Source: Rotaria sp. Silwood1
Taxonomy: Eukaryota; Rotifera; Eurotatoria; Philodinida; Philodinidae
Direction: 5' to 3'
Length of the DNA stretch: 64,000 nucleotides
Assembly: GCA_905250075.1 (NCBI GenBank)
Contig: CAJNOP010000108.1
Coordinates: 502,829-566,828, forward strand
Shown: one piece after another, positions 51,801 through 64,000 of the stretch
Layout: each line of letters begins with the position of its first letter
Numbering within the stretch: position 1 is the first letter of the stretch
Notes under the pieces: generated by a model
Database searches by the model: none
What the model saw: the letters and a program-made list of their open reading frames with translations, nothing else
What the model was told of the DNA's origin: nothing
Translations under genes and position numbers: made by a program

Positions 51801-52196
51801 GAATATATTCGTCGACATTATATATCACTTTTATATGCATATAATTATGATTATTTAGCAATAAATGAAGAAAATCGTATTTATGATAGACAAGCATTAG
51901 CTTTTCAATTACTTACAATAGCAGGTTTAAGACTTAATTATATAATTGATGGTAATGTTGATTCAACAACAAAAATTTCATTGAAATCATTAGAAGTACG
52001 AACAAAAATATCATCAACATTAAAAACATGGCTTGGATCTTTAATAACCTTAGTAGATTATAAAGTTCAACCATGTTCTTTAGATGCTATTCAAACAATG
52101 TTAACAAGAATAGCATGTTATTTACCACAAACTAATTTAAGTCAATCTAATCTAGCACAAGAAATGATTGAACTTGTACAACATTTGAAACGATAA
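42833..52196 (+). CDS. RAB3GAP2: Rab3 GTPase-activating protein, non-catalytic subunit
   Basis: It pairs with the catalytic RAB3GAP1 subunit. The complex acts on Rab3 in vesicle exocytosis and is also reported as a Rab18 exchange factor. Nineteen exons with GT-AG junctions stay in phase and give 1,382 aa, close to the roughly 1,390 aa of the vertebrate protein. Matching blocks include [109 protein letters not shown] and [20 protein letters not shown], all in the N-terminal beta-propeller-like region. Longer, less conserved exons follow (47179-47566, 47644-48451, 50348-50839, 51328-52196). The donor at 50840 was chosen because it alone restores phase with the last exon; a frame also continues beyond it. 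Introns of 757, 1,188 and 1,896 bp contrast with many below 100 bp. Confidence 0.93.
43905..44661 (+). other. RAB3GAP2 intron 7 with a weak tRNA-like stretch
   Basis: 757 bp without exons. At about 44265-44345, GACTCAATAGGTAAAGCAAT and AAAATTCGTATTCGATG resemble A- and B-box elements of a tRNA at roughly the right spacing. The acceptor stem does not pair, so at best this is a relic of a tRNA or tRNA-derived SINE. Confidence 0.25.
45991..47178 (+). other. RAB3GAP2 intron 15
   Basis: 1,188 bp with no coding exon. The middle (about 46350-47050) is less AT-rich than neighbouring introns, which hints at an old insertion, but no terminal repeats or conserved protein were found. Confidence 0.45.
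48452..50347 (+). other. RAB3GAP2 intron 17
   Basis: 1,896 bp, the longest intron of the gene. Short frames on both strands (for example 48559-48771 and 48875-49126) lack coding character. No element ends were recognised. Confidence 0.45.
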
Positions 52197-52420
52197 ACAA
52201 TTCTTAATTATTTCCTTTTCTTTTTTGTATTCTTTAATGTTATTTCTGTGTTTTTGTTTTTTGGTTGATGAATTTATGGGAAGAAGGAAGAGAGTAAGAG
52301 TATAAATTATTTGAAGTATTTTATTTCCTAATGATAATGATGCTACAAAAGTATTACTAAAAATATAGAGTTTTTTCATATATTATCTTATATTTAACGC
52401 TTGAATACTTGTTGGTTATA

Positions 52421-52426
52421 AATAAA
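52421..52426 (+). terminator. Poly(A) signal candidate of RAB3GAP2
   Basis: AATAAA, 225 bases after the stop codon and followed by a T/G-rich stretch (TTTGTTGATTTTTGTTGTG), as expected around a cleavage site. Confidence 0.45.
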
Positions 52427-55400
52427 TTTGTTGATTTTTGTTGTGTATTGATGTGAATTTTTTGTTAATTAAAGAGAGAAAAAAAAGAATATACGTATAA
52501 AGTACAATAGAATTTTGAGTAGTCACAGTTTAGCAAAATTTTTGCTTTGTCATTGGTATGAATAGAATTAATCACTAAGGTTTTAACGGAAATCTTACAA
52601 ATTTTATGTTATTGTTTTCTAGAAAATTGATATCATGCAATCAAAGACACTAGAAAAGAAAGACACTGACATATGCTCGTATTATCTCGTGATATCGAAT
52701 GTTAATATCCGGAGAATCGGATACCATTATCTCACTATAGATCGAAGTTTCATTAGATTAATAGTATCATTGAAACATACAAACAAAACATAAGTAAAGG
52801 TTTTAATGAGCTTCATAGCAGAAATATGCGAGTCAATGTTTTTTGTCATTGTTTTCGTTTTTTGCTTATTTTTTATAAAAAAAGTTAAAAATAAGGTTTT
52901 CATCACATGATATCTTATTTCTAGTTTTTATGCACAAAAATCAAATAAGAACAGTCCTATATCAAATAAAATGACATCACCACATTTGTCTTGTCAAAAA
53001 AATAAAAACAGTTAATTTGACTCTTCTCTTTTATAGAATTCCACAAGACATTAAAACATCAGTCTTTGTACAAATAAAAACGTAAGCTTAAAATTTTTTA
53101 ACATGCTAAAGATATTTCTTATAATATTTAAGCTAATGTTTTATTATACTTCAATGACCTTAAAATACAAATCTTAGCTTGTCAAAGTTTTGAACAATCC
53201 GATCTCATTTAAAAGTCACTTGAACAAAACACCTACGTTAAACTGATACTGATGTCGCCGAAACACAAACAGTTTTTCTAGCAAACTTATTGAGAGATTA
53301 CCATGAATTTTGTTTTGTTTTTGGAAAGTAAAAATCACTGGTTGAATTTTCTTCTGAAACTGATTCTGATGTGTAATTGTCGACTTCTACTTTTTTTAAA
53401 TGAATGACTCTAGTCAAACAGTTGTAGAGTCAACAATACCCATCTTTCGAGCTCAAGGAATGGCTCGGACTCCTCCATTTCCACTTCGTAGTTTTTAAAA
53501 CAATCGAACTCATTTGTATATTTAATTATCAGTCGTTGTCTTGTATAATATTCTAGTTTACATCATGTACAACATGAAATATTTTATATTCAGTTTGTAT
53601 CAAGCATATGTTTTGTCTATTATGTTATTAATAAATAAAATATGAAAAGAAAAATAGTCAATTTATTTTAAAAAACTTCAATGTTTAAGTCACCTAGAAA
53701 TCATTTCTTCTAAAAGATAAATGAATACTTTCAGTACAAGAACTTTTTTAATATAACTAATGGTGCTGATTCACAGAAGGAACTAAACATTTTTGAGATA
53801 CGCATCGAAAAAGAACGCTGTAAGTCTTTGTAAGGTTACAAATTTAACCTATAAAACTGAGTGCTACTTTACTGTGTGCAGTTACAGGTAATTATCAATT
53901 TATCGACGAAAAAAAAATATACTTTTTGCAGATCATTCTTAATCAAAGACGTTTTTATGCTATAGTTCTGTCGCAAAAAAATACTTCAGAAGAAAGAAAT
54001 TCTAAGTAAATTATATTATAACTTTCAGAAGCTCTCATGAGCTCGTATATTATTCCTTCAAAATTGATAAGGTGAAATCTTAATTATGATATAACACACA
54101 ATACACAGAATAACATCAAAATGACTTGCTTAATAAAGTCAAAACTATGTAGTATATTGATAAGTATATTGTATTAGGTATCGAATGGGATGAGAGTAAT
54201 TGTTAAGATTGTAAACAGAACTGATGTAAGTACCACAAAGGCATTGAAAACGATGAAAAAAAAACATTTAAATCTTTTTGCAAATCTAAACACTTTTCAT
54301 ATTTTTATCTAAATGCTAAGGTATGTTTTCAAAGGTAAACTAAAATCAACCTAATCGAGTTTTCCTATTTAAACCTAAAATAGAAAACTTTCAACATTAT
54401 TATATCACATTGTTTAATTTACCATATTAAATGATGAAAAAAGAAAAATATTTTTTTATACTCTCGCATTTGCTTTTACAAGTAAAGTGTATTAAAACAT
54501 CATTGGCTTTCATTTTTTACCAACACTTTCTTGTATACATGCTTCACTAAGTAAAGCCCATTTAGAAATTCCTTTAGGAAAAATAAAAAGAAGAATAATA
54601 ACATCAACAATCTAATCAACAGTATGTATCTAATATTTTAATGTTACAGTGTTGGAAAAAAAACACGATAGCAGTCAAAGTAATCGACGTACTATATTCT
54701 CGTACAACTAAATAATTTGCATCCATGTTTTCTAAAACGATGATAGGTGGTATGTCGATCAACATATTGAATACAATAAGCAAAAAAAAAACATGCATAC
54801 GCTGATAATCATCAAAATCTAGATCATGTTAATTGTCATATGATCGTTTTGGTTATCGGATACATTTATCAAGGTTTATCGTTAAAATTCATTCGATGTT
54901 TCAATAATATGAGAAAGTAAATTACTTGAAGTGAAAAAAATCGGCTATCGAGATTGAATTTAAAAAAAATCGATAATCAATAGAAATAAGAATGTGAACA
55001 CTCTCACATCAAGATGATAAGAAAAGAAAAACAATAAATAAATATAACTAAAAATAATAACCACAATAGTCAAGTTAATCCCTAGAGAAATCATACGATG
55101 AATTTTCTATTTTGGCAACTTCAACATTCATCTAGTCAATACGACTGCACTGAAGCATCTATAAATCTTGTTCGATCTATAGTGCATTTAGATATGTTAA
55201 GAAGAAACCATCGTCAATAATTGTTCCTGGCATATAAATAATTAACATTGTTGTATTGCAAAAAAAAAAATAAACAGAACATAAATAAGTTCTTGCAAAT
55301 GCGATTAAACTCAACGGTTATTCGCTCTTTTGTGTTCGTCATACTAGACAATTTCATTCATACAAGTTAATGATAGAATTGTTTCTTTCTTGTATTTGTG

Positions 55401-58400
55401 TTGAAAGTCTTATTCACTTCTATGTATATCTATAGGTTTTCGGAAGTTACTTATTTTAATATGATTGGATAGAATATTAATGAGTCTATCGAACTCTATA
55501 GTTTTTATTTCCATAAATTCTTCACTACTGAGAAAGTTTGATAAATTTTAAAAATTAGCTGAAAATAGATTTCTCTTTGCAACCATTCAGGACCAATTTT
55601 TCTTTGATTTTTGCACCAATTATTAATTATATGAATATTGATATATTGATTTGCAACATTTAACCTTCTGATATTAATGATCCTAAAGGGTCATTACATG
55701 AATATTGATACTTGTTAATTTAGCATTAACAAACAGAACATCTGTTATCTTATCAAATCATATATATTTTCTATTTATATTAATGTCTTAACGTTAATGG
55801 AAGTTAAATGATTTTCTAAGAATTTTTTTTAAAGAATATTTTCATTTTTTGCTGAAGAAAAGTTTTGTCTAAGTATCGAATTTTTTTCTTTAGTATATGC
55901 TTGGATAGAGTATCAATTTCTTTATTCATTCATATAATTTTTTATTCAACTTAAATCAAATTTCACAAGAAACCCTATAAAATTGTTTATTTTTTTTTCT
56001 CAAGTACTAGACAAAGTAAATTCTAATAATAAAATTCAATTCGTTTCTTATACTTGAATCAATTTTATTATACATATTTTAATGAGATCGATGATTTTCA
56101 TCCAAGACAACCTTCAAGACTAAAGAATTTCATGATAGTGAAATCAAACTGCGCAAAAAATCGACTTGGATTATGATGAAAAATAAATCAATGATTCAAT
56201 AGAATGATCAGTGATCTATCATGCTATATCAATATATTTAGCTTGTAAATTCGCTGGAATAATCGACAAATTTTATATAAAAAAAAAACCTACCGAAATA
56301 ATATAATTATTATGATATTTCTTTTTGTTTGACTGTATCGAAATACAGACAATTCGAGAAGAATAGACACTTTAAAAGCTAAAACTCAATTTTGAAAACC
56401 TAAAGTTCATTCTCTAGATCTCATTTCATTTTTATAGTTTATTGCAAATGAACAGATTTAATTAAGTTTATTGTTGAAATGAAAATTCTGAGTAATATAT
56501 GACATGCACTTAATAATCAATGGAAAATATAGACTTACGATAAGGTTTAATAACATGATTGAATTCGTTTATTGTTGAATATAATAGAATGTTTTGACTC
56601 ATATTTTATTCATTTATTTTTAATTATTATTCTCTTAACAAAAAAAAAACCAAATTATCAGAAAAGAAGTATTGATTTCAATGGAACAATCATTTGTTCT
56701 AATGATAATCATAACGTCATTGATAATAAGAAATAATAACTCATGTTTCTATAAAATTTGTTCTTTTCTTTCTATTTCGTTTAAATATACTGATATAAAT
56801 CTAGAACAAAACAGGTTGAACAAGTTTGCTTTTTTTGCACTTGAATACCTATTAAGGTTTTCGTAGTATTATGTCCTTGTTACTCGTAGGCGTTTGTATT
56901 ATATTTACATGATGAATCAGGATGATTTCCTTGAGTCATTAGATTGATAATAATCGTAGGCAAGATAACATTCGAGAGTAATCATACAAATGAATGTGTA
57001 CTCATGTGCTCGTAAAATAGAATCAATTAATTTTTAGTCGATAATAGAGTTTTTATTTTGCAAGATTCGAGAAGCTACTTTAAAATGATATGATATATAT
57101 ACAAAAAAAAAGGGCCTCGTTTGTTATTTATATGGAATACTTATCATTCTTCTGACATCATCGTGAAACAACAAAATAAGCCATTTGCTTAATTCATCAT
57201 CACAATATTGTTATTTCAACTCCAATACATTTACTATTGATACATAAGACAAGTGCGACATCTTATTGAATAATATTCTTTCGTCTAACGTGTTACGATG
57301 GATTAGACGTTAATCTGTATCCTATTTTTTAAATCTTTCAACTGTTTGAACAGAAGAAAAGTGAACTGAGTGCAATCAAAAGGTTTCTATCAACAAAGAA
57401 TGGTTGCGTCAAATCCAATGATCAATAGCCATGAACTTTTATGTTTATTATATATATATATTTATTTATATATTTGCGTATTTGTGATTGATTCCATTCC
57501 TATCAATATAAATCAGTAGATTCGAAGTGATCTTTGATTTCTATAATTGATCGTATAGACGACTATAATCAGATCATTTGAAATTAAAGAAAGAATAATT
57601 AAGATAAATTATTAAAACTAGCTTTTATAGCATCAATGCGGAATGAACATTGACCCGGATTAATCGGAGGAAGAACAGAAGTATTCTTATGTTTTTGGTT
57701 AGTATATTTTGCAGCAGTTTTTTTTCTTTCTGTTGCATCGTATACATTAACAAGGTAGAGCCGATGGTTGACTCATTCATTTTCCCATTCGGGACTATAT
57801 TTTTTTTCCTCTCTGTTTTGCATTTTTCTCCGTTAGAACGTCGATTCTCTCACCAACACTATCAAAGCGACTTTTCATCATTATCGTTTTTCTTCTTTTT
57901 TTCTTTCGTTCTGTCCTGTTCTATCTTTGTTGCAATTTTTTTCTATTGAGCGTCTATCCGCCGAATAGCAAATATATATATATATATATATATGTAAGAC
58001 ATCATAAGAATATTCGAAATGATGTTTTTTTTTGCAAACATCTGAGAAGAATCAATCGATATGATTCTTGACATCTTTGTTTTTTTCACTTCTTTTCTGT
58101 CATTATTTTTTTATCTATCTATACCATCAACAAGTACATGCACATGCAGAGACGTTAATGACTGCTTTTCTGAGATTGGCAGTTTTTTTTTCTAATTCTT
58201 TATCGTACATGCTAGCGGCCATTATTATAATTACCGTTATTTGAAAAAAATTTAATATAATACCATTATAATCCTTTTTGCATCTATAATTGTTTATATT
58301 AAAATCCTGTTGATGAATTAAATCAGAATTTTACTCACTCACCATATTTCATTGTTTGGCGCCTTTTTTTCATTTATTTTAGATCTGCTTTTACTGCTTT

Positions 58401-59043
58401 CGAAATTTGCTCTTCATTTTTTTTTCTCTTGTATTCTTTTGCTATTCGTGGTGTCTTTCCGTTAAATCTAATTATGGCTTCATCTTGAACAACAAGTCCC
58501 AATATGCATGAAGCGGAAACATATTTGAATAGAAAGTAAGAAAATTAAATGTTTGTATCCTCGAATATATAGTAAATTATTTATTGTAAAAGGATCCTTT
58601 TAATTAAAAGAAAGAACAAAAAGCTTCACGTCGTGATCGATAGCCTTTTTAAATATTCGATGAAAAATTTAACAAGTCGCACATTTTTTCAATGAAAAAA
58701 TGCAAAGTAAATGGTACTTACAATGAAGCAAAAGAAAGATTGTATCGAAATGTACTTTGTTGTGAAAAAAAAAACCTTTTGAGTGTCCAATATATAAGAA
58801 AAAAGTATTCGTACAATATTCTCAATCGAATATTGTATGTTACATCATACATTCACATCATATGTCTGTAACTTATTTGTTCTGTTCTCTAAATCTTTTC
58901 GTCAAATATATAGACCTGAAGCAATTCGGTGATCAATGTTTGTTTTTACTATTTGAGAGATTGTTATACATACTTTGAGTACACCTCGTTTCTCAAGGTA
59001 TTTATAATAGTGAAAAAAAAAATATTCAAATCAAATCAGAAGT
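52427..59043. other. Large spacer between RAB3GAP2 and Dispatched
   Basis: 6.6 kb of AT-rich sequence with no gene recognised on either strand and no transposon ends seen. A (TA)n run lies at 57971-57993. From about 57640 to 58460 the sequence becomes pyrimidine-rich with scattered CpGs and includes TTTGGCGCC (about 58352), resembling the block upstream of the SERTA-like gene. It may be the promoter or non-coding first exon of Dispatched. The plus frame at 57650-57949 is compositional. Confidence 0.45.
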
Positions 59044-62000
59044 ATGACATATACTGATTGTGAGCATGCTATCAGCGTCCGAGTAGAATTTCATAGTGAA
59101 AAATGGATTCGAATGTAAGAAATAAATGATTATTATCAGTAATTGATGTTTTTTTAAATAGATATTCAACATTTGTTGTTAAATATTCATGGTGTTTTTT
59201 ATTACTTGGATTGATTATTTGTTTTGCACTTGGCTTATCAGCGGTTCTTTTACGTGATTTACCTGATTTTAATGATCCAACGAAAGTAACATATTTCATT
59301 TAGAAAAATGAATAATAAACAAATTATTTTTATTTTTATTTCAAAGGGTTTTGTTCCACGAGGTAAAAACACATTAACATCTAAATTATTCGTTTTGGAA
59401 CGAGTGAAAAATGAACTTGATAAACAAATGTTAGCTGCAAAAGTGGTTGATAATAAGAAAGTGTCATCATCATTGAATATCAATAAAGAAGAAGAAGAAG
59501 ATGAAGATGCCGATTATGATGATAACTTAAATGAATCATATCTTCTAGAAGATCTTAGAAATAGTTTGGATTCTTGTGCCTTTTTATCGAGCGATCAAAA
59601 TAAATGTTTAACCAATAAACAAGTATATGAATTATTACATAACCAAAGCGATTTAATTAGATTTTCTAAAACAATCGAACAACAAATGAATAAGCCACAT
59701 GAACAAATATGTACATCAATTGATTTAAGTTCGTTTTATTTTTCAATTTTTCAAAATTGTAATTATTCAAAACCCTTTTTGTAATCTGTTTCTTGTTTTT
59801 TTAGATCGTCATTATGAAGTTTATTTCGAATCAAGTAATAAGTCTATACCAAATTTATTAACAATCAACAATCTTTTATCACTGTGTAAAAAACAAAATA
59901 ATCTTCTTAAATTATTTCAATTAGATTCAACATGCCATTATACATTACCACAAATGATTTCTTATTTTTCAAATAAATCAAATTGTTCTGAACTAAATGA
60001 AAATGATATAACATATTTTATATATCGTATGCAACGTTGTCATCAATTATATAATACTGGTCTGATACGTTTAGCTGGTTTAAAACGTTATCGTTTTAAA
60101 CCAATTGAATTATTTGAATATGATTCTTGTTTTCGATATAATTTTACATTTTTAACATTAGAATATTTATTAGATAAAACATTTTTAACAACGAATGAAA
60201 CACGTTATACAGCTATGTGGTTTTTAAAACCTAAAAAACCTAAAAAATCCTTAAATGGTAGTGAAATTCATACAGCTAATTCTGCATATGATCTTTTTAT
60301 TAAACATTTTTATCGTAATCCAAAATTTGATGATGGTTGGACAAGAATATCGGCATTAAATTTGTTAGATATAAGAATTTCAACAGCAATGAAACAAATT
60401 CGTGCTGATATGTTTTTTGTTATTTTAGCAATATCATTAATTGTTGGTGTAAGTTTCTTTTATCATGAAAAACAAACAAACAAACAATATTCTTTTTTCT
60501 TTTCTTTTTTTTTTTTTAAGGTAACAATTATTTATCTTCGTTCAATAACTGTTGCGTTAATGACCAATGTTTGCGTTGTTTTTTCATTTGCTTGTGCTTA
60601 TTTTTCATATAAAATAGCATTAGGTATTGATTTATTTCCATATATTAATTTAATGGCAACATTTATATTAATTGGTATATCATGTGATAATGTATTTGTT
60701 ATATTTGATGCATGGTATTCAGAAAAATTAGATATTTATAATCAAGCACGTTTACAAAATCGTTCTATTGAATTTTATGGTAAATTAACTAAACAACAAG
60801 AACAACAATATCATCGTGATCGTGATAATACATCAAATGGTATTAGAAAAAAATTAACAAATAAAAATAATCATGAACAAGATGGTAATCAATTAGAAGA
60901 CAATGAAAATAATGAACAAGAAGAAGACGAAGAATATTTTGATCGTATTAAAAATCCTGATTTAATAAGAATGATGAAAGTTAATGATGAACAAATGATA
61001 CAAATGATGGGTGGACTTTTAAGACATGCAGCTGCTAGTGTTTTTGTTACAAGTTTTACAACAACAGCTGCATTTTTTACGAATATGATTACACGTATTG
61101 CTTATGTACAATTGTTTGGGTTATTTATGGTAAGTTTTAATTGAAAACAAATTCATAATAAAAATATTTTCATTTTCTTTTAAACTATTAATGTACTTTT
61201 GAAGATAACATTTCAAAAGTATTTTTAATGATTGATTATCTATTGTTGAATATAGTATATCTGTAGATTAAATGTCTTATGTGAAATGACCTTTAAATTT
61301 TGAACTATACTTTGTGTTTTTTTTTGTAAAAGTAATAATTATATTGCGTTCGTTTCTTCTATTGTTGCATTGCGTGACAATATCTTTTATTCTTTTATTC
61401 TTTCTTATTAGAAATCAAAGTATCGGAATTCTATTCAATTTATATTGTGAGAAAATCCTGATGTTAGAAGATGACAAAGAATAAATCTACAGTGGTGCAG
61501 AAAAGAAAGACATATGAGACGTAAATCACAAAAGGAAGACAAAAAAAAAAGATTTCTTCTTTGAAAAAGAATAGAATAACATCCATAAAGATAACTCAAA
61601 AAAGGTGCATCTTTCGAACTTTGAGCAATAATTTATCAATAAAAATAATAAATAAAAAAACAGCTATCTTTATGGCACACTAAAATTGCGCATAGAATTT
61701 TTAAATATTCATTAAAAATTTGTGTTAACATAAGAAAAACTTGAATTTCTATCTTTTATTATTTAGGGATTTTGTATATTATTTAATTTTCTAATGAATA
61801 TAACAATGATTGTATCATTTGTAATTGTTTATGAAAAATTTTGTGAACCATTATCAGCACGTTTGGGTTTATTTAATCATTTTCCATCATTATTTGATAA
61901 AGTTTTATCAACATTAACACGTCTTAGTCATGTTATATTTGCTGTGTATATACCACGTTTAATAATAAAACTTCGTTATCTAATGATAATCATATTTTTT

Positions 62001-64000
62001 ATATTTGGTATAATTGGTTTAATCATTGTTTTTTATCATCCAAAATTATCACCACCAAAATCTCGTCGTTATCAATTTTTTCAATTAACACATCCATTTG
62101 AACGTTTTGAATATCAAATGCGTGATCAATTTTTATCATATATTAATGAAGATAAAGAAAATGTTACTAATCCATTATTAATATTTATATTTGGTATTGA
62201 AGATACTGATTTAATACATCCATTTTATCCTGAAGATGGAAAAATAAATCAAAATAAACAAAATTTAATTTATAATAAAAATATTGATTTTTATGATCCA
62301 AATATTTTACGATGGTTTGATATATTTTTAAAAGATCTTAATCGAAGTGATTTATTTATTAATGTTCAACAAACATATTCACAATGGTTAACTATTGGTA
62401 AGATGAAAATTTAAAAAAAAAGAATTTGTTTTTTTTTTCTTAGTCTCATTATTATTAATTATTTGTTTGTGTCTAGGTCAATTATTACGTGGATTTGTAA
62501 CTTCAACTAAAGAAAAATCGTTACCATTAAATGATCAAGAATTTTTTGTTCCATCAACACGTAATCAAACAATTCTTGCAATGGAACGTCTATTTAATTT
62601 ATTTAAAGGATCAAATAAATTTCAATCAGCAAATGATATGACACGTGGAAATGAAAATTATCGTATTGGATTTTTACCTGATAGTAAAACACAAGAAATA
62701 CGTGCATTTTTATTTACTGTTAATATGAATGTTACATTTAATTCATATGCTGTGCAAGATGTTTATTATAATAAATTACAGACTTATTTTCAAAAACGTT
62801 TAGAACAATTAAGATTATCGGAAGGTCCTAATGGGCATGTTTATAAACAAGTTAAACACGGGTAAAAGAAAATTGAAAAATTTTTTCTTCAATGAATTTT
62901 ATATTTATGATTATACTTAATTGAATCGAAAAATTTAAGGACAATCTTCGTACAGATTAAATTGTATTTTCTTTATAAGAATTTTTGGTTGAACTATTCA
63001 AGCTTTCCCTATAACTATAATAAATAAAACCAATCGATTAGATCAGAGCAAATATTCTAAATTTAATGAAATTGATTCAGAAGTGTGAGATTTCTCACTG
63101 AATATTTTCAAACATTCTTTTTTATTAGATTAGCTGTAGGGTAGAGTTCATCAAGTCCTATCGAACCCAGTTGAGTTCTGGTCTGAAAACTTTATCGGCT
63201 ACGCCCACAAAATCTTTGATCCGATGGTCTCTCTACTGTAGATTCAAGTAAAATTTTACTTTATCGACTGAAAATATTAAATCTATTTTTGTGAATTCAC
63301 AGATTCGATCGGCATATTTTCAAGAACTATGCAAATGAAGAAAGTTATCATCAACAAAAAAAAAATAAGATGAAAATTAGTTTTCATCTTATTCTTTTTT
63401 TTTTTATATCTAGAAATCTGAAACATAAATGTCTGAATCAAATATTCAAAATATAGAAATATTACTATTGATATAAAAAATTGAAAACTTTGGAATCGAT
63501 ATCGATAATTGCGAGTCTACTATTCTTAAATTTTTTCAACATTCAGATAACAACAAAAAAAATATGTTCATCTGTTTTTACTAAACATTTCATGTTTGTT
63601 TTTTTCTTTTTATTCATTTAGTTGGTTTGTTTCTCCTCAATTTTTATTCTATGACTTAATGCGTGAAGTTATACGTGGTACATATACATCATTAATTTTT
63701 TCAATGCTATTTGCATTTGTTGTTCTCTTGTTAACATCTGGAAATGTTATAATAACAATTTATGCTATGTTGACTATAGTATTTATTATAGCTGATACAG
63801 TGGCTATATTTGTTTTATGTGGTTGGGAATTAAATATACTTGAAACAATTATTATTATTATGAGTGTTGGTTTAAGTGTGGATTTTAGTAAGATAATTTT
63901 TTCTTTTTAACCTTTTCTTTTTCTAACTAATTTTTTAATATTAATTTAGCTGTACACTATGGTGTTGCTTATATTAAAGCAGATTGGAAAAAAAATGAAA
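59044..64000 (+). CDS. DISP: Dispatched-like RND/sterol-sensing-domain transporter (3' end beyond window)
   Basis: Dispatched exports lipid-modified Hedgehog ligands using a cation gradient. Exons 59044-59114, 59162-59285, 59347-59728, 59805-60448, 60521-61129, 61767-62397, 62477-62861, 63622-63887 and 63950 onward stay in phase for about 1,054 codons. The start is MTYTDCEHAISVRVEF; TM1 follows (about 33-52), then LRDLPDFNDPTKGFVPRGKN, matching the family's DFSDP-GFEPRGT. A large loop leads to the sterol-sensing block FPYINLMATFILIGISCDNV. The second transporter half begins near residue 950 and has SVGLSVDF|TVHYGVAYIKADW, as in Dispatched. Asp at about 463 is kept, but the next residue is Asn where relatives usually have a second Asp. 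A long acidic insert (DNENNEQEEDEE) lies in the loop after TM4. A Hedgehog partner cannot be inferred from this window. A generic patched-domain paralogue is the alternative. Confidence 0.87.
61130..61766 (+). other. Dispatched intron 5
   Basis: 637 bp, AT-rich, with purine-rich runs around 61500-61560. No exon or element was recognised. Confidence 0.5.
63142..63235. mobile_element. 94-bp deletion remnant of hAT family A in a Dispatched intron
   Basis: The left end TAGAGTTCATCAAGTCC and right end (read inward) TAGAGAGACCATCGGATC are diverged copies of the family A termini at 1036 and 2042. The sequence continues with GGTCTGAAAAC, as family A does (GGATCTGAAAATT). Flanks CTGTAGGG and CTGTAGAT agree at six of eight positions, consistent with an old 8-bp target duplication. 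Almost the whole interior is missing. Confidence 0.65.

Noticed and set aside
57650-57949. 99-aa plus-strand frame rich in Phe and Ser
   Set aside because: Composition follows T-rich tracts; there is no recognisable family and no sensible splice neighbours.
1-64000. CRISPR arrays, rRNA, bacterial operons, LTR pairs or Polinton-type elements
   Set aside because: None were seen. Genes are spliced and eukaryotic, and the repeats present are hAT, Penelope-like or microsatellite.

Overview
The window is strongly AT-rich eukaryotic DNA with many short GT-AG introns, long AT-rich spacers and spliced genes on both strands. The best guess is a bdelloid rotifer, possibly Rotaria-like. The reasons are an F-box/leucine-rich protein of the type expanded in bdelloids, a Penelope-like retroelement, several hAT elements, and metazoan signalling genes with compact introns. 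The organism is inferred from gene style, not proven.

Layout. 0.5-3.7 kb: an F-box gene (+) whose first intron carries a 1,007-bp hAT element with a perfect 8-bp target duplication. 3.9-5.2 kb: a second hAT with decayed transposase pieces. 5.6-7.7 kb: a decayed Penelope-like element (-) with reverse transcriptase and GIY-YIG remnants. 7.87-9.69 kb: a third hAT with a perfect 8-bp duplication and another hAT-like element nested inside it, which holds an exon-like piece of a gene. 11.5-18.1 kb: phospholipase C beta (-). 19.3-22.1 kb: a low-complexity SERTA-like protein (-). 22.1-29.7 kb: a long non-coding spacer. 29.7-32.1 kb: ceramide synthase (+). 33.2-36.0 kb: a type II membrane protein with a mutarotase-like domain that has apparently lost its catalytic residues (-). 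37.2-41.6 kb: a CNGA-type cyclic-nucleotide-gated channel (-). 42.8-52.2 kb: RAB3GAP2 (+). 52.2-59.0 kb: spacer. 59.0 kb to the end: a Dispatched homologue (+), cut by the window edge and carrying a 94-bp hAT-derived remnant in an intron.

For six of the eight host genes I built exon models by hand whose phases close: F-box 534 aa, SERTA-like 440 aa, ceramide synthase 363 aa, mutarotase-like 474 aa, CNG channel 624 aa and RAB3GAP2 1,382 aa. The partial Dispatched model (about 1,054 codons) also stays in phase. PLC beta was assigned by domain order without closing every junction. The genes are not an operon. They are ordinary unlinked metazoan functions: lipid signalling, sphingolipid synthesis, ion conduction, Rab regulation and Hedgehog-type export. 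The transposons cluster in the first 10 kb.

I found no CRISPR array, rRNA, convincing tRNA or LTR element. The least expected items are the apparent membrane-anchored pseudo-mutarotase, the nested hATs with an exon-like passenger, and the trace of one hAT family at three size classes.
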